Below are positions 18,138 through 26,162 of a stretch of 64,000 nucleotides of DNA, in pieces. Source of the stretch: Amycolatopsis sp. CA-230715 (lineage in GTDB: Bacteria; Actinomycetota; Actinomycetes; Mycobacteriales; Pseudonocardiaceae); NCBI RefSeq assembly GCF_018736145.1, contig NZ_CP059997.1, positions 867,501 through 931,500 on the forward strand. Direction: 5' to 3'. Both the position numbers and the translations under genes were made by a program. The notes below the pieces were generated by a model that saw only the letters and a program-made list of their open reading frames with translations, did no database searches and had not been told where the DNA came from. Each line of letters starts with the position of its first letter. Position 1 is the stretch's first letter.

Positions 18138-19174
18138 CACCGGCCGACGGCCTTCTTGTACGCGGCGAGATCGGCGTCGAGCCTGCCGAGCACGGCGTCC
18201 CAGTCCGGCTGCCAGATCTCGACACCCTTGAGCGCCGCGGCGAACTTCTCCGCCCTGGGACCCGAAGGCGTCACGTCGGTGCACGCGGGCATGCCGTAGG
18301 TGTCCACGGCCTTGCCCTGCACTTCGGGCGAGAACAGGAAGTCGAGCAGCTTCTTCGCGTTGTCGGCGTGCGGCGCATTCGCGACGAGTCCCGCGTAGTA
18401 GGGCAGCGCGAAGGTGGAGCGCTTGCCGGTGGCGTCCGCCGGGAAGAACACGTCGAACCCGCCGCTGGAGTCGATCTCCGCGAGGTTCATCTGGAGATCT
18501 CCGTTGGCCACCAGGATCTCCCCCTTGGCGACCTTCGGCTGCAGCTTGCCGGTGGACGAGGACGGCCCGACGTTGTTCGCCTCCAGCCGCTTCAGGTAGT
18601 CGAGCGCGCCCTGGTCGCCGAGCACGTGCTGGAGCTGGAGCAGCACGGCGGTGCCGTCACCGGCCTCCCCCGGCGTGGAGTACTGGATCTTCCCCTTGAA
18701 CCGGGGGTCCAGCAGGTCGTCCCAGCTCTTCGGCGGCGGGGTCGCCTGCTTCGGGTTGTAGACGAAGTCGAGGTAGTTCGTGATGACCGCGGCGTACCGG
18801 CCCCGCGGATCGCGCGCGCCGGCGGGCACCTTGTCCACTCCGGACGGTGCGGACGGGGCGAGCAGGCCCTGCGACGCGGCCCGCTGGATGAACGGGGGCA
18901 GCGTCACCAGCAGATCGGCCTTGGTGTTCGACTTCTCCTTCTCCACCCGGGACGCGACCTCGCCCGAGCCCGCGGTGACGGCCTGGACGGTGATCCCGGT
19001 CTGCGCCTTGAACTCCTCGAACCGCTTGGCGTACCAGTCCTCCAGACCGTCCACTGTGTACACAGTGACGGTCTTGCCGTCCTGGCCGCCGCCCGCGGTT
19101 CCGCCGCAGGCGGCCAACGCGAACGCCAGCAGCCCGGCGAGCGCGACCGACATCGCGCGCAGGGTGTTCTTCAT
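18137..19174 (-). CDS. phnS: 2-aminoethylphosphonate ABC transporter substrate-binding lipoprotein (PhnS-like)
   Basis: A 345-aa extracellular lipoprotein. The signal peptide ends in the lipobox ALAACGG (Cys23). The mature part is a periplasmic-binding type 2 fold with TVTVYTVDGLEDWYAKRF and the ligand loop VTAGSGEVASRV, close to iron/AEP-binding proteins. It captures the substrate and delivers it to PhnU/PhnV. AAGGAG lies upstream of the ATG. Only 11 bases separate it from the hydrolase gene, so it belongs to the same operon. Confidence 0.82.
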   Translation of the reverse strand: MKNTLRAMSVALAGLLAFALAACGGTAGGGQDGKTVTVYTVDGLEDWYAKRFEEFKAQTGITVQAVTAGSGEVASRVEKEKSNTKADLLVTLPPFIQRAASQGLLAPSAPSGVDKVPAGARDPRGRYAAVITNYLDFVYNPKQATPPPKSWDDLLDPRFKGKIQYSTPGEAGDGTAVLLQLQHVLGDQGALDYLKRLEANNVGPSSSTGKLQPKVAKGEILVANGDLQMNLAEIDSSGGFDVFFPADATGKRSTFALPYYAGLVANAPHADNAKKLLDFLFSPEVQGKAVDTYGMPACTDVTPSGPRAEKFAAALKGVEIWQPDWDAVLGRLDADLAAYKKAVGR

Positions 19175-19185
19175 GGTGGGCTCCT

Positions 19186-19869
19186 TCAGGCGAGCAGATC
19201 GGGAAGTTCGGTGACGGAATCGAGGACGTGGGTGGCGCCCGCCGCGGTGAAGTCCGCGCGCGCACCGGCACCGGTGAGCACCCCGGCCACGACCGACGCG
19301 CCCGCACTGAGTCCGGTGACCACATCGGACACCGTGTCACCGGCGACCGCGATCCTGCGGACATCGGTGACGCCGAGGCGCAACGCCGAAGCGAGCACGA
19401 GATCGGGCATCGGCCTGCCGCGCACGCCGTCGCCGGGCGCGAGCGTGAGATCGGCCAGCTCGTGCCAGCCGAGCGCGGTCAGGATCGCTTGCTGCGTTTC
19501 GGGGGCGAACCCGGTGGTCAGCGCGACCTTGACGCCGCGGGACCGCAGCGCGCGAATGGCGTCCTCCGCACCGGGAACCGGCTCGCACTGGCCATCGGCG
19601 ACGAGCTTCGCGTAGGTCCGCTGGAACTCCTCGTTGGCCGTCGTGGCTCGCTCTTCGTCGCCGTCGAGCAGCGCGCGGAACACGGTGATCTTCGACTGCC
19701 CCATGGTTTCCACGACGTAGTCCAGCATCGCAGGGAACCGGGAGTCCGTTTCGGACACTCCGGCGGCGCCGATGGCGGCGGTGAACGCGCGGATCACCAG
19801 CCCGTCGTCGGCCACGGTGGTCCCGGCCATGTCCAGCACGGCGAGTTCGAAACGCTCCATTGTGGTCAC
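19186..19869 (-). CDS. Phosphonatase-like HAD hydrolase
   Basis: A 227-aa HAD-superfamily enzyme of the phosphonatase-like group found beside AEP transporters. The nucleophile motif is LDMAGTTVAD (Asp13), as in PhnX (DxAGTT). The cap segment TMGQSKITVFRAL aligns with the PhnX Schiff-base region: Lys60 matches the catalytic lysine, but the histidine three residues further on is Val63 here. Motif III/IV is present (GRPMPDLVL, VAGDTVSDV). Expected reaction: phosphonoacetaldehyde to acetaldehyde plus phosphate. GTG 19869 has GGAGG seven bases upstream and overlaps the oxidoreductase stop; ATG 19860 is the alternative. Confidence 0.78.
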   Translation of the reverse strand: MTTMERFELAVLDMAGTTVADDGLVIRAFTAAIGAAGVSETDSRFPAMLDYVVETMGQSKITVFRALLDGDEERATTANEEFQRTYAKLVADGQCEPVPGAEDAIRALRSRGVKVALTTGFAPETQQAILTALGWHELADLTLAPGDGVRGRPMPDLVLASALRLGVTDVRRIAVAGDTVSDVVTGLSAGASVVAGVLTGAGARADFTAAGATHVLDSVTELPDLLA

Positions 19870-20984
19870 AGTCCTGCCTCCTGCGCGGTGTCTTCGGCGA
19901 TGGCGGGCGAGCACGTCATGCCGCGCCCGCCCGGTCCGGTTATGAGCCAGGTGCGTTCGGCGATTTCCGCGCGGTGCACGATCTTCGAAGGATCGGTGGC
20001 CTGCGCGTAGACCCCGGCCCACCGGCGGACGATCCGCGGCAGCGGCCTGCCGAGCAGCCCGCTCGCGACCTCGCCGAGGTGCCGGTACGGGTCTTCGGTC
20101 ACGTCGAAGCCGAACGGCTGCGCGTACTCGTGGGTGTCGCCGATGGTCAGCGAACCGTCGAGGCGCTGGACCATCAGCAGTTGCATGGCGGACGCGGCGG
20201 CGACCGGCGGTTGCGGCTGCGCCTCGGCGAGCGCGTCGAGCGACGGGCCGCGGTACGCCGGGTAGTAGCGGAAGGAATCGGCGTCGGCGACGGAGGTGGT
20301 GAGCCGTTCGCCGAGCGGCTCGGTCTGCGCCATCTGCAGCCGCACCCGGCGCACCGGGATCTCCCCGGCGACTTCGCGGACGAGCCCGCCGAGCCAGGCG
20401 CCGGTGCACAGCAGCGCCACGTCCGCGCCGTGGGTTTCCCCGCGGTCGTCGCGAACGCCGCCGTTGACGAGGTCACGGACCTCGCGGCCGGGCAGCCAGG
20501 TGTACCGGCCGGTCGCGGTGAGCGCGGCGCGCAGCGCGGGCTGGGCCGTCCTCGGCTCGACGGCGCCGTCGCGTTCGCACCACAGCGCACCGAGAAAATC
20601 GCCGCGCAGCGCGGGATTCAGCTCGCGGGTCTCGGTGGCGTCAAGGAGCTTGAACCCGCGGTCCGCGGCCTCGGGCCCCTCGGCGACCTCGCGCGCGACG
20701 GCGAGTTCGGCCTCGGTGCGCACCACCGTCAGCGAACCGTTGGCGCGGAAGCCGAGTTCCGGCACCCGAGCGCCGATCCGCTCCCACAGGCCGCGGGCCC
20801 TGACCGCGGTCGCGAGTTCCGCCCCGCTCGCCCTGCCGCCGACCCAGACCAGGCCGAAGTTGCGGACCGACGCGCCGCGCGCCTCGGCCTCGCGTTCGAT
20901 CTGGACCACTTCGTGGCCCCGCTGGACCGCTTCCCAGGCGTGCAGCGTGCCGAGCACGCCGCCGCCGACCACAAGTATTCGCAC
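19866..20984 (-). CDS. FAD-dependent oxidoreductase of AEP catabolism (TIGR03364-like)
   Basis: A 372-aa DAO-fold flavoenzyme. The dinucleotide-binding motif is MRILVVGGGVLGTLHAWEA and the C-terminal flavin motif TGPGGRGMTCSPAIAE. The family is repeatedly found with phosphonatase-like hydrolases and AEP transporters and is proposed to oxidise the amine of AEP or N-methyl-AEP to phosphonoacetaldehyde. No PhnW transaminase is present here, so this enzyme would replace it. It is the first enzyme gene after the regulator. Confidence 0.8.
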   Translation of the reverse strand: MRILVVGGGVLGTLHAWEAVQRGHEVVQIEREAEARGASVRNFGLVWVGGRASGAELATAVRARGLWERIGARVPELGFRANGSLTVVRTEAELAVAREVAEGPEAADRGFKLLDATETRELNPALRGDFLGALWCERDGAVEPRTAQPALRAALTATGRYTWLPGREVRDLVNGGVRDDRGETHGADVALLCTGAWLGGLVREVAGEIPVRRVRLQMAQTEPLGERLTTSVADADSFRYYPAYRGPSLDALAEAQPQPPVAAASAMQLLMVQRLDGSLTIGDTHEYAQPFGFDVTEDPYRHLGEVASGLLGRPLPRIVRRWAGVYAQATDPSKIVHRAEIAERTWLITGPGGRGMTCSPAIAEDTAQEAGL

Positions 20985-21054
20985 ACCGAGAACGGTCGCC
21001 CGATCGAGCGAACGGGCACTGGCCAGCGCGGTAACGGAGGGTTAAACGGCCTCG

Positions 21055-21071
21055 AATATTGGACTAGATGA
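21055..21071. promoter_or_regulatory. AT-rich promoter/operator region before the phosphonate operon
   Basis: The 103-bp gap 20985-21087 between gntR and the FAD enzyme contains AATATT (21055-21060) followed by TTGGACTAGATGA (21059-21071). The latter resembles a degenerate TGGTCTAGACCA operator of GntR/HutC regulators. It is a likely site for the adjacent GntR protein, but only by similarity. Confidence 0.35.
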
Positions 21072-21087
21072 GTTACCGTTCTGTTAT

Positions 21088-21855
21088 CTACTTTTCCGGG
21101 GTCAGGCGCGCGCTGAAGCTGAGCCGATCGCCCCGGAACAACGAGCGCACGCGTTCGAACGGCTTACCGTCGGCGTCCCAGGAAACCCGGTGCATCAACA
21201 ACATCGGCAGCGCCGGGTTCGTGCCGATGAGCAGTGCTTCCCTCGGGCTCGCGAGCACGGTTTCGACCCGTTCGTCCGCACCGGCGAACACCACGCCCAG
21301 CTGGTCGCGCAGGCACGCGTAGAGCGAATCCTCCGGGTCGAAGACGTCCAGCAGGGTCGGGAACCGCGCCGCGACGAGGTAAGTGGATTCCAGCCCGACC
21401 CGTTCGGAATCGGCCAGCAGCACGCGTTCGAGGTGCACGACCTCGTCGCCGGTGCCGATGCGCAGCTCGCTCGCGAGCCCGGCGTTCGCGGCGATCCGTT
21501 CCAGGGTGATCAGCGACCGGCCCGGCTCGATGCCCTGCCTCCGCAGGCCCTCGGTGTAGCTGACCAGCGCGAGCGGCTGCACGAGCTTGGGGCCCGCGAC
21601 GAACGTGCCGCTGCCCTGGCGGCGGCGCAACCGCCCGTCGAGCACCAGCTCGCCGACGGCCTGCCGCAGCGTCGCGCGCGAGACGTCGAACCGTTCGCAC
21701 AGCTCGCGTTCGGACGGCAGCGCCGCGTCGTCACCGAGTTCGGCGATGACGTCGAGCAGGGCCACTTTCACCGCGTAGTAGCGCGGCATCCGCCCGTGCT
21801 CCGGGATTCCGTCGCGCACCGGACCGTCGGCGGTCTGCGTTCGTCGAGCATGCAC
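21088..21855 (-). CDS. GntR/HutC-family transcriptional regulator of the phosphonate operon
   Basis: A 255-aa regulator. The winged HTH is LPSERELCERFDVSRATLRQ and LRRRQGSGTFV (about 45-88), followed by a UTRA ligand-binding domain (LALVSYTEGLRRQG to the end). It precedes the AEP genes on the same strand and should sense a phosphonate or a downstream metabolite. GTG 21855 was chosen because the family keeps an extended N-terminus (GPVRDGIPEHGRMPRYYAVK); ATG 21789 is the alternative. TAAGCT ends 8 bases before the GTG, consistent with a leaderless mRNA. Confidence 0.85.
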   Translation of the reverse strand: MHARRTQTADGPVRDGIPEHGRMPRYYAVKVALLDVIAELGDDAALPSERELCERFDVSRATLRQAVGELVLDGRLRRRQGSGTFVAGPKLVQPLALVSYTEGLRRQGIEPGRSLITLERIAANAGLASELRIGTGDEVVHLERVLLADSERVGLESTYLVAARFPTLLDVFDPEDSLYACLRDQLGVVFAGADERVETVLASPREALLIGTNPALPMLLMHRVSWDADGKPFERVRSLFRGDRLSFSARLTPEK

Positions 21856-21888
21856 GGGTACGGAGCTTAGAGCGCCATAATCGACGCC
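21856..21888. promoter_or_regulatory. 33-bp divergent double promoter
   Basis: Only 33 bases separate the GTG of gntR (minus) and the GTG of the next gene (plus). On the plus strand CATAAT (21876-21881) ends seven bases before GTG 21889. On the minus strand TAAGCT (21869-21864) ends eight bases before GTG 21855. Both fit leaderless transcription from overlapping promoters. Confidence 0.5.
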
Positions 21889-22461
21889 GTGTCCCCCATG
21901 ACCGAAGCCGCGGCGGCGCTCGACGACAAGAACTGGGCCGGCGGCTACTACGAGCTGGCGATCGATCTCGGTACGGCCGATCGTCTCCAGGAGGCCGTCG
22001 ACGCGCTCCGGCGCGCCGCACGGATCGACGGCTCGGTGACGCGCGACGGGCGCGCTGTGGCGTGCACGGTCGCGGCGCTCGCCGAACACGTCCAGTTGTG
22101 CGGAACCGTCCGGCTCCCCGGCGGCGCGCGGGTGGTGTGCTCGGTCTACGCGACCCGGTACGACGACGGCACGACCTGCCTCGACCTTTCGCTGCCGCTC
22201 GGCGCGCTGGCCAGGACGGACCGGCGGATCGGCGGGTTCCCGTTCGGCGATTCGGGAGGCGCCGGATCGCTGGCCTGGCGCGAATCGCTCGACACCTGGC
22301 TCGCCGCGGTGGGCATGGCGGTGTTCGACGCGGTGCCGTTCCGGCTCGCGGCGATCGGCTTCGAACTCGACGCGTCGATGGTGGTGCCCACCGGTGACCG
22401 GTTCGAGGGCTATCTCGTCCCCGAAGACGGCGGGCCGCGCTACCTCCCGGCGAACCGGTGA
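21889..22461 (+). CDS. Conserved hypothetical protein
   Basis: A 190-aa soluble protein with no signal or membrane segment and no recognised domain. It has an acidic N-terminus (TEAAAALDDKNWAGGYYELAIDLG) and a central beta-rich part with CSVYATRYDDGTTCLDLSLP. GTG 21889 is preferred over ATG 21898 because a CATAAT -10 box lies exactly at leaderless distance. It is divergent from gntR and convergent with the next gene. Confidence 0.6.
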   Translation: MSPMTEAAAALDDKNWAGGYYELAIDLGTADRLQEAVDALRRAARIDGSVTRDGRAVACTVAALAEHVQLCGTVRLPGGARVVCSVYATRYDDGTTCLDLSLPLGALARTDRRIGGFPFGDSGGAGSLAWRESLDTWLAAVGMAVFDAVPFRLAAIGFELDASMVVPTGDRFEGYLVPEDGGPRYLPANR

Positions 22462-22462
22462 C

Positions 22463-22999
22463 TCAGAGCGAAACGAACAGCGTGTACGCCATGCCCGCGC
22501 CCATCAGGCCGCGGCACACCGTTCTCGACACCGGTCGTTCGCGGACCGCGCGCACGGCCGATCGCACCGCGTCGGCGGCGAAGTAGGCACCCGCCGCGAT
22601 CGCGACGGCGGGCAGCGCGAGCTGATCGCTTCCGTGCCCGGTGTGCGGCATGGCCGTCACCATGTAGAACATCACCACGGCGGTGACCGCGTGGTGCCCG
22701 CCGTGGCAGGCGCTCGCTTCGTCGTCGCGGCGGCCGCGCCACCAGACGAGCGCGAGCCAGCACGCGGCCAGGCCCAGCACGGCCTGCCAGCCCGCGGCCG
22801 GGATCGGCCCGCCCACCGGGGACACCATCGCCACCATGGCGACGGTCATCAGCAGCTCCGCGAGATCGTCGGTGCGGGTGGGCGTGCCCGTGTCGCCGGT
22901 GCCGCCATGGTCGAACCGGACGAGTCTGCGCGCGCACGGGAGCACGAGCAGCGCGAACACGACCGTCAACGCCCACGCCACCGGCTCCGGTCCGTGCAC
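22463..22999 (-). CDS. DUF5134-like integral membrane protein
   Basis: A 178-aa polytopic protein with about five helices: WALTVVFALLVLP, ELLMTVAMVAMV, AVLGLAACWLALVWW, VTAVVMFYMVTAMP and LPAVAIAAGAYFAA. Conserved histidines and Met residues between helices (ACHGGHHAV, MPHTGHG) resemble copper/metal-associated actinobacterial membrane proteins, but no function is established. GTG 22999 was chosen because it is the only in-frame start just before the first helix. Confidence 0.7.
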   Translation of the reverse strand: MHGPEPVAWALTVVFALLVLPCARRLVRFDHGGTGDTGTPTRTDDLAELLMTVAMVAMVSPVGGPIPAAGWQAVLGLAACWLALVWWRGRRDDEASACHGGHHAVTAVVMFYMVTAMPHTGHGSDQLALPAVAIAAGAYFAADAVRSAVRAVRERPVSRTVCRGLMGAGMAYTLFVSL

Positions 23000-23651
23000 G
23001 GCACCACTTTCTCGCAGAATCCCCGCAGTGAACGGGTTCCACCGTGCCAGGCGGTGACCGCGATCGCCAGCCCCCTCCTTCCGCGACGCCCCCCCGAAGG
23101 ATGCTCCTACGGAGAGCCCGCTGAGGATCTTGCGAGAGGTCGGAGCCGGTTTGCCCTGAAGGCCACCTTCACGGCAGTGAGTGCCCGAAACTCGGCCCTC
23201 ACAACAACATCCCCGGCCCGAGGCGCTATGACGCCATGCCCCGAAGGTGACTTTCGGGGCGCTGGATTCCCTGAAGGCCACAGTGATGTCGGGTGCGCGG
23301 CACGATGATCGGCGGCGGAGGTCCCCGAAGGCCACCTTCGGGGACCCTAGCGCCACTTTCTCGGCCCTCGCTCACGCGCGGATGAGGCTGTGCCTGCCCC
23401 GAAGGTGGCCTTCGGGGCGCTCAACGCCGCATATTCACCCCTCGCACGCTCGACCACCACGACGCGCCTGCCCCGACGGCCCGCCGCGGGGTGGAGCGGG
23501 CGGCGGGAATGCGGTGCGAGGGCCGAATTCGCGGCGTCTACCGCCCCGAAGGCCACCTTCGGGGCGGTCGCAGCCCCGCACGCACGGCCGCGAGGGCCGA
23601 GAAAGTGGCGCTGGATTCCCTGAAGGTGGCCTTCGGGGCATGCGGAGGCGG
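23000..23651. repeat. Non-coding block packed with palindromes and a composite repeat
   Basis: At least six copies of the CCCCGAA/TTCGGGG palindrome, plus a decayed one, occur here: 23153-23175, 23238-23260, about 23267-23280 (decayed), 23321-23345, 23396-23418, 23543-23565 and about 23616-23639. Between 23321 and 23466 they form the composite module also seen at 29513 and 41894 (palindrome, then ACTTTCTCGGCCCTCGC, palindrome, then CACCCCTCGCACG). An inverted copy of the middle part lies at 23579-23615. No credible gene is present; open frames here encode only PKVAFGA-like translations of the repeat. Confidence 0.85.
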
Positions 23652-24812
23652 TCAGCCGGAGGCGAGGACGAGGCCGCTCGTCGGGACCCCGGTTCCGGCG
23701 GTGACCAGCACGTGCGCCACGCCGTCGACCTGGTTGGCCGCGGTTCCCCGCACCTGCCGCACGCCCTCGGCGATCCCGTTCATCCCGTGGATGTAGGCCT
23801 CGCCGAGCTGGCCGCCGTGCGGGTTCAGCGGCAGCGTGCCGTCGAGTTCGAGCGTGCCGCCCGCGATGAAGTCCTTCGCCTCGCCGCGGCCGCAGAACCC
23901 GAGTTCTTCCAGCTGCATCAGCACGTACGGGGTGAAGTGGTCGTAGAGCACCGCGACGTCCACATCGGACGGTCCGATGCCCGCGCCAGCCCACAGTTGC
24001 CGCGCGACCACGCCCATCTCGGGCAGCGCGGCGAGGTCGTCGCGGTAGTAGCTCGTCATCACGTACTGGTCGGTGCCGCTGCCCTGCGCCGCGGCGGCCA
24101 CCACGGCGGGCGGGGTGGGCAGGTCCCGTGCACGTTCGAGACTCGTCACGACCAGCGCCACGCCGCCGTCGCTTTCCTGGCAGCAGTCCAGCAGGTGCAA
24201 CGGTTCCGCGACCCACCGTGAAGCCTGGTGCTCGGCGAGCGTGATCGGCTTGCCGTGGAACCAGGCGTTCGGGTTCGTCGCGGCGTGCTTGCGGTCGAGC
24301 ACCGCGATGCGGCCGAAGTCCTCGCTCGTCGCGCCGTACTCGTGGAGGTAGCGCCGCGCCAGCATCGCCACGGTCGCCGCCGGCGTCGCGATCCCCATCG
24401 GGTAGTGGAAGCTGTTGTCCACACCGGACGAATTGACCTGCTGTGCGGCGGCCGAGGACACCTGGCCGAAGCGCTGGCCGGACCGTTCGTTGAACGCGCG
24501 GTAGCACACCACGACCTCGGCCGCCCCGGTCGCGACCGCGAGCGCGGCCTGCTGCACCGTCGCGGCCGCCGCGCCGCCGCCGTAGTGGATCCGGCTGAAG
24601 AAGGTCAGCTCCCCCATGCCCAGTTCGCGGGCGAGGGAGATCTCGCTGGTGCCGTCCATCGTGAACGACACCAGTCCGTCCACATCGGACGGCTGGAGTC
24701 CAGCGTCGGCGAGTGCGGCGCGCACCGACTCGCACGCCAGCCGCAGTTCGCTGCGCCCGGAATCCTTGGAGAACTCGGTGGCGCCGATCCCGGCGATCGC
24801 AGTCGCTTTCAC
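23652..24812 (-). CDS. ltp2: Sterol side-chain retro-aldolase Ltp2 (thiolase fold)
   Basis: A 386-aa thiolase-like protein, the same length as mycobacterial Ltp2. It lacks the classical thiolase nucleophile; the segment HYGGGAAAATVQQAA occupies that region. It keeps the conserved DHFTPYVLMQLEELGF and LPLNPHGGQLGEAYIHGMN. In the igr pathway it cleaves the 17-hydroxy-3-oxo-pregnane-carboxyl-CoA product of ChsH1-ChsH2 into the C17-ketone and propionyl-CoA, with the DUF35 part of ChsH2. GTG 24812 overlaps the chsH1 stop (GTGA). Confidence 0.88.
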   Translation of the reverse strand: MKATAIAGIGATEFSKDSGRSELRLACESVRAALADAGLQPSDVDGLVSFTMDGTSEISLARELGMGELTFFSRIHYGGGAAAATVQQAALAVATGAAEVVVCYRAFNERSGQRFGQVSSAAAQQVNSSGVDNSFHYPMGIATPAATVAMLARRYLHEYGATSEDFGRIAVLDRKHAATNPNAWFHGKPITLAEHQASRWVAEPLHLLDCCQESDGGVALVVTSLERARDLPTPPAVVAAAAQGSGTDQYVMTSYYRDDLAALPEMGVVARQLWAGAGIGPSDVDVAVLYDHFTPYVLMQLEELGFCGRGEAKDFIAGGTLELDGTLPLNPHGGQLGEAYIHGMNGIAEGVRQVRGTAANQVDGVAHVLVTAGTGVPTSGLVLASG

Positions 24813-25201
24813 GAGACCACCTCCGGCAAGGTCACGCCGACCGTCCCTTTGAGATGTTCGCCGAGCGAGTTCGTCCCGGTCACCGCGATCACCAGCTCCC
24901 TTCCGTCGGCCTCGGCGACCTGACCGGACAGGATCAGCGTGTCGTAGGCGTAGCACGGCACCCCGAGCCGGATCTTGATCGAGCGGACCAGTGCCTCCGG
25001 CCCCGCCCAGTCGCTGACGAACCGCTGCACGAACCCGGTGTCGGTGAGGATGTTGAGGAAGATGTCCTTCGACCCGCGCGCCACCGCGGCGTCGCGGTCG
25101 TGGTGCACGTCCTGGAAGTCCCTGGTGGCGAGCGCGGTGCTGACGATCACCGTCGGCGTCACTTCGATCCGCAGCTCCGGCAGAGTCCGGCCGACCTCCA
25201 T
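24809..25201 (-). CDS. chsH1: Steroid enoyl-CoA hydratase subunit ChsH1 (MaoC-like)
   Basis: A 130-aa single hot-dog-fold protein with the MaoC-type hydratase motif ATRDFQDVHHDRDAA, carrying the catalytic Asp/His of the R-specific hydratases. It pairs with ChsH2 to hydrate the side-chain enoyl-CoA. ATG 25201 was chosen because GGAGG lies eight bases upstream; GTG 25210 would leave no spacing. It follows chsH2 by one base and overlaps ltp2. Confidence 0.88.
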   Translation of the reverse strand: MEVGRTLPELRIEVTPTVIVSTALATRDFQDVHHDRDAAVARGSKDIFLNILTDTGFVQRFVSDWAGPEALVRSIKIRLGVPCYAYDTLILSGQVAEADGRELVIAVTGTNSLGEHLKGTVGVTLPEVVS

Positions 25202-25202
25202 G

Positions 25203-26162
25203 TCAGGCACCTCCCCGCACCCGCCACGCGGGCAGCGTCAGCTCGTCGTCGATGCGGAGGAACACCGATTCGACAGCGAGTCCTATGTGGACTTCTTCGG
25301 GCGCGACGTCGATCAGCTCGCCCAGCACGCGCACGCCTTCCTCCAGCTCCACGAGCGCGACCACGAACGGCAGCCGCTTTCCCGGCACCTTCGGGTGGTG
25401 GTGCACGACGTAGCTGTACACCGTGCCGAGACCGCTCGCCACGACGTAGTCCGGTGTAGCCTCCAGATCACCGTCCGGCGGCATCGGACCAGGCGGGTGC
25501 CGCAGCGTGTCACCCCATCGCTGGATCCTCAGCTCGCCGATCTTGGTACCGGCCCAGAAGAACTCGGTGTCCTTCGACACCACCGGGCGCAGGACACCGG
25601 CGGCCAGCTCGCCCGCGTCGATGATCCGGTCATCCACAGTGGACTCGTCAGGGGGCTCCGACCCTGGCGGCCGGAACTTGAGCACCCGGAACAGCATCTC
25701 GGCCACCGGTTCGCCGTCCACCGACCAGGTCGTGGTCGTGGTGACGAACCAGCCTTCACCGAGCGCGGTGGTCTTCGGCCCGACTACACTGTCCAAAGTG
25801 GTCGTTGCGGCCACGCGCTCGCCTTCGCGGAGGTAGCGGTGGTAGGTCTGCTCCGAGTTGGTCGCCACGACGGAGGTGAAGCCCGCTTCGTCGAGCGCGG
25901 TCATCATCGCGCCGAGCGGGTCGTCGTCCGCGCGTTCGCCGTGCAGCCCGTTCATCGTCCACACCTGCGCCATCGCGGGCGGCGCGACCAGTCCGGAATG
26001 GACGGTACCGGCGGCGAACTCCGCGTCGGTGTAGACCGGGTTTTCATCGCCGATCGCCTCGACCCAGTTGTGCACCATGGCCTGGTTCACCGGGTCGCGC
26101 CCGAGCCTCGGGGACGATGCACCGGCCGCCTTGATCGCCGCCGCGGTTTCGAGGATGCTCAT
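25203..26162 (-). CDS. chsH2: Steroid enoyl-CoA hydratase / aldolase partner ChsH2 (MaoC-DUF35)
   Basis: A 319-aa fusion. Residues about 1-165 are a MaoC-like hot-dog domain without the catalytic His/Asp pair of ChsH1. Residues about 185-315 are a DUF35 (OB-fold) domain (FFWAGTKIGELRIQRWGDTL, VALVELEEGVRVLGELI). The zinc-ribbon cysteines seen in many DUF35 proteins are absent, as in the mycobacterial homologue. The N-part binds ChsH1 and the C-part binds Ltp2, linking hydration to aldol cleavage. The ATG overlaps the chsE2 stop (ATGA). Confidence 0.88.
   Translation of the reverse strand: MSILETAAAIKAAGASSPRLGRDPVNQAMVHNWVEAIGDENPVYTDAEFAAGTVHSGLVAPPAMAQVWTMNGLHGERADDDPLGAMMTALDEAGFTSVVATNSEQTYHRYLREGERVAATTTLDSVVGPKTTALGEGWFVTTTTTWSVDGEPVAEMLFRVLKFRPPGSEPPDESTVDDRIIDAGELAAGVLRPVVSKDTEFFWAGTKIGELRIQRWGDTLRHPPGPMPPDGDLEATPDYVVASGLGTVYSYVVHHHPKVPGKRLPFVVALVELEEGVRVLGELIDVAPEEVHIGLAVESVFLRIDDELTLPAWRVRGGA

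Noticed and set aside
23153..23639. Palindrome cluster as a CRISPR array
   Set aside because: Repeat spacing is irregular, the repeats are self-complementary and variable, spacers are partly shared between clusters, and no cas gene is present.
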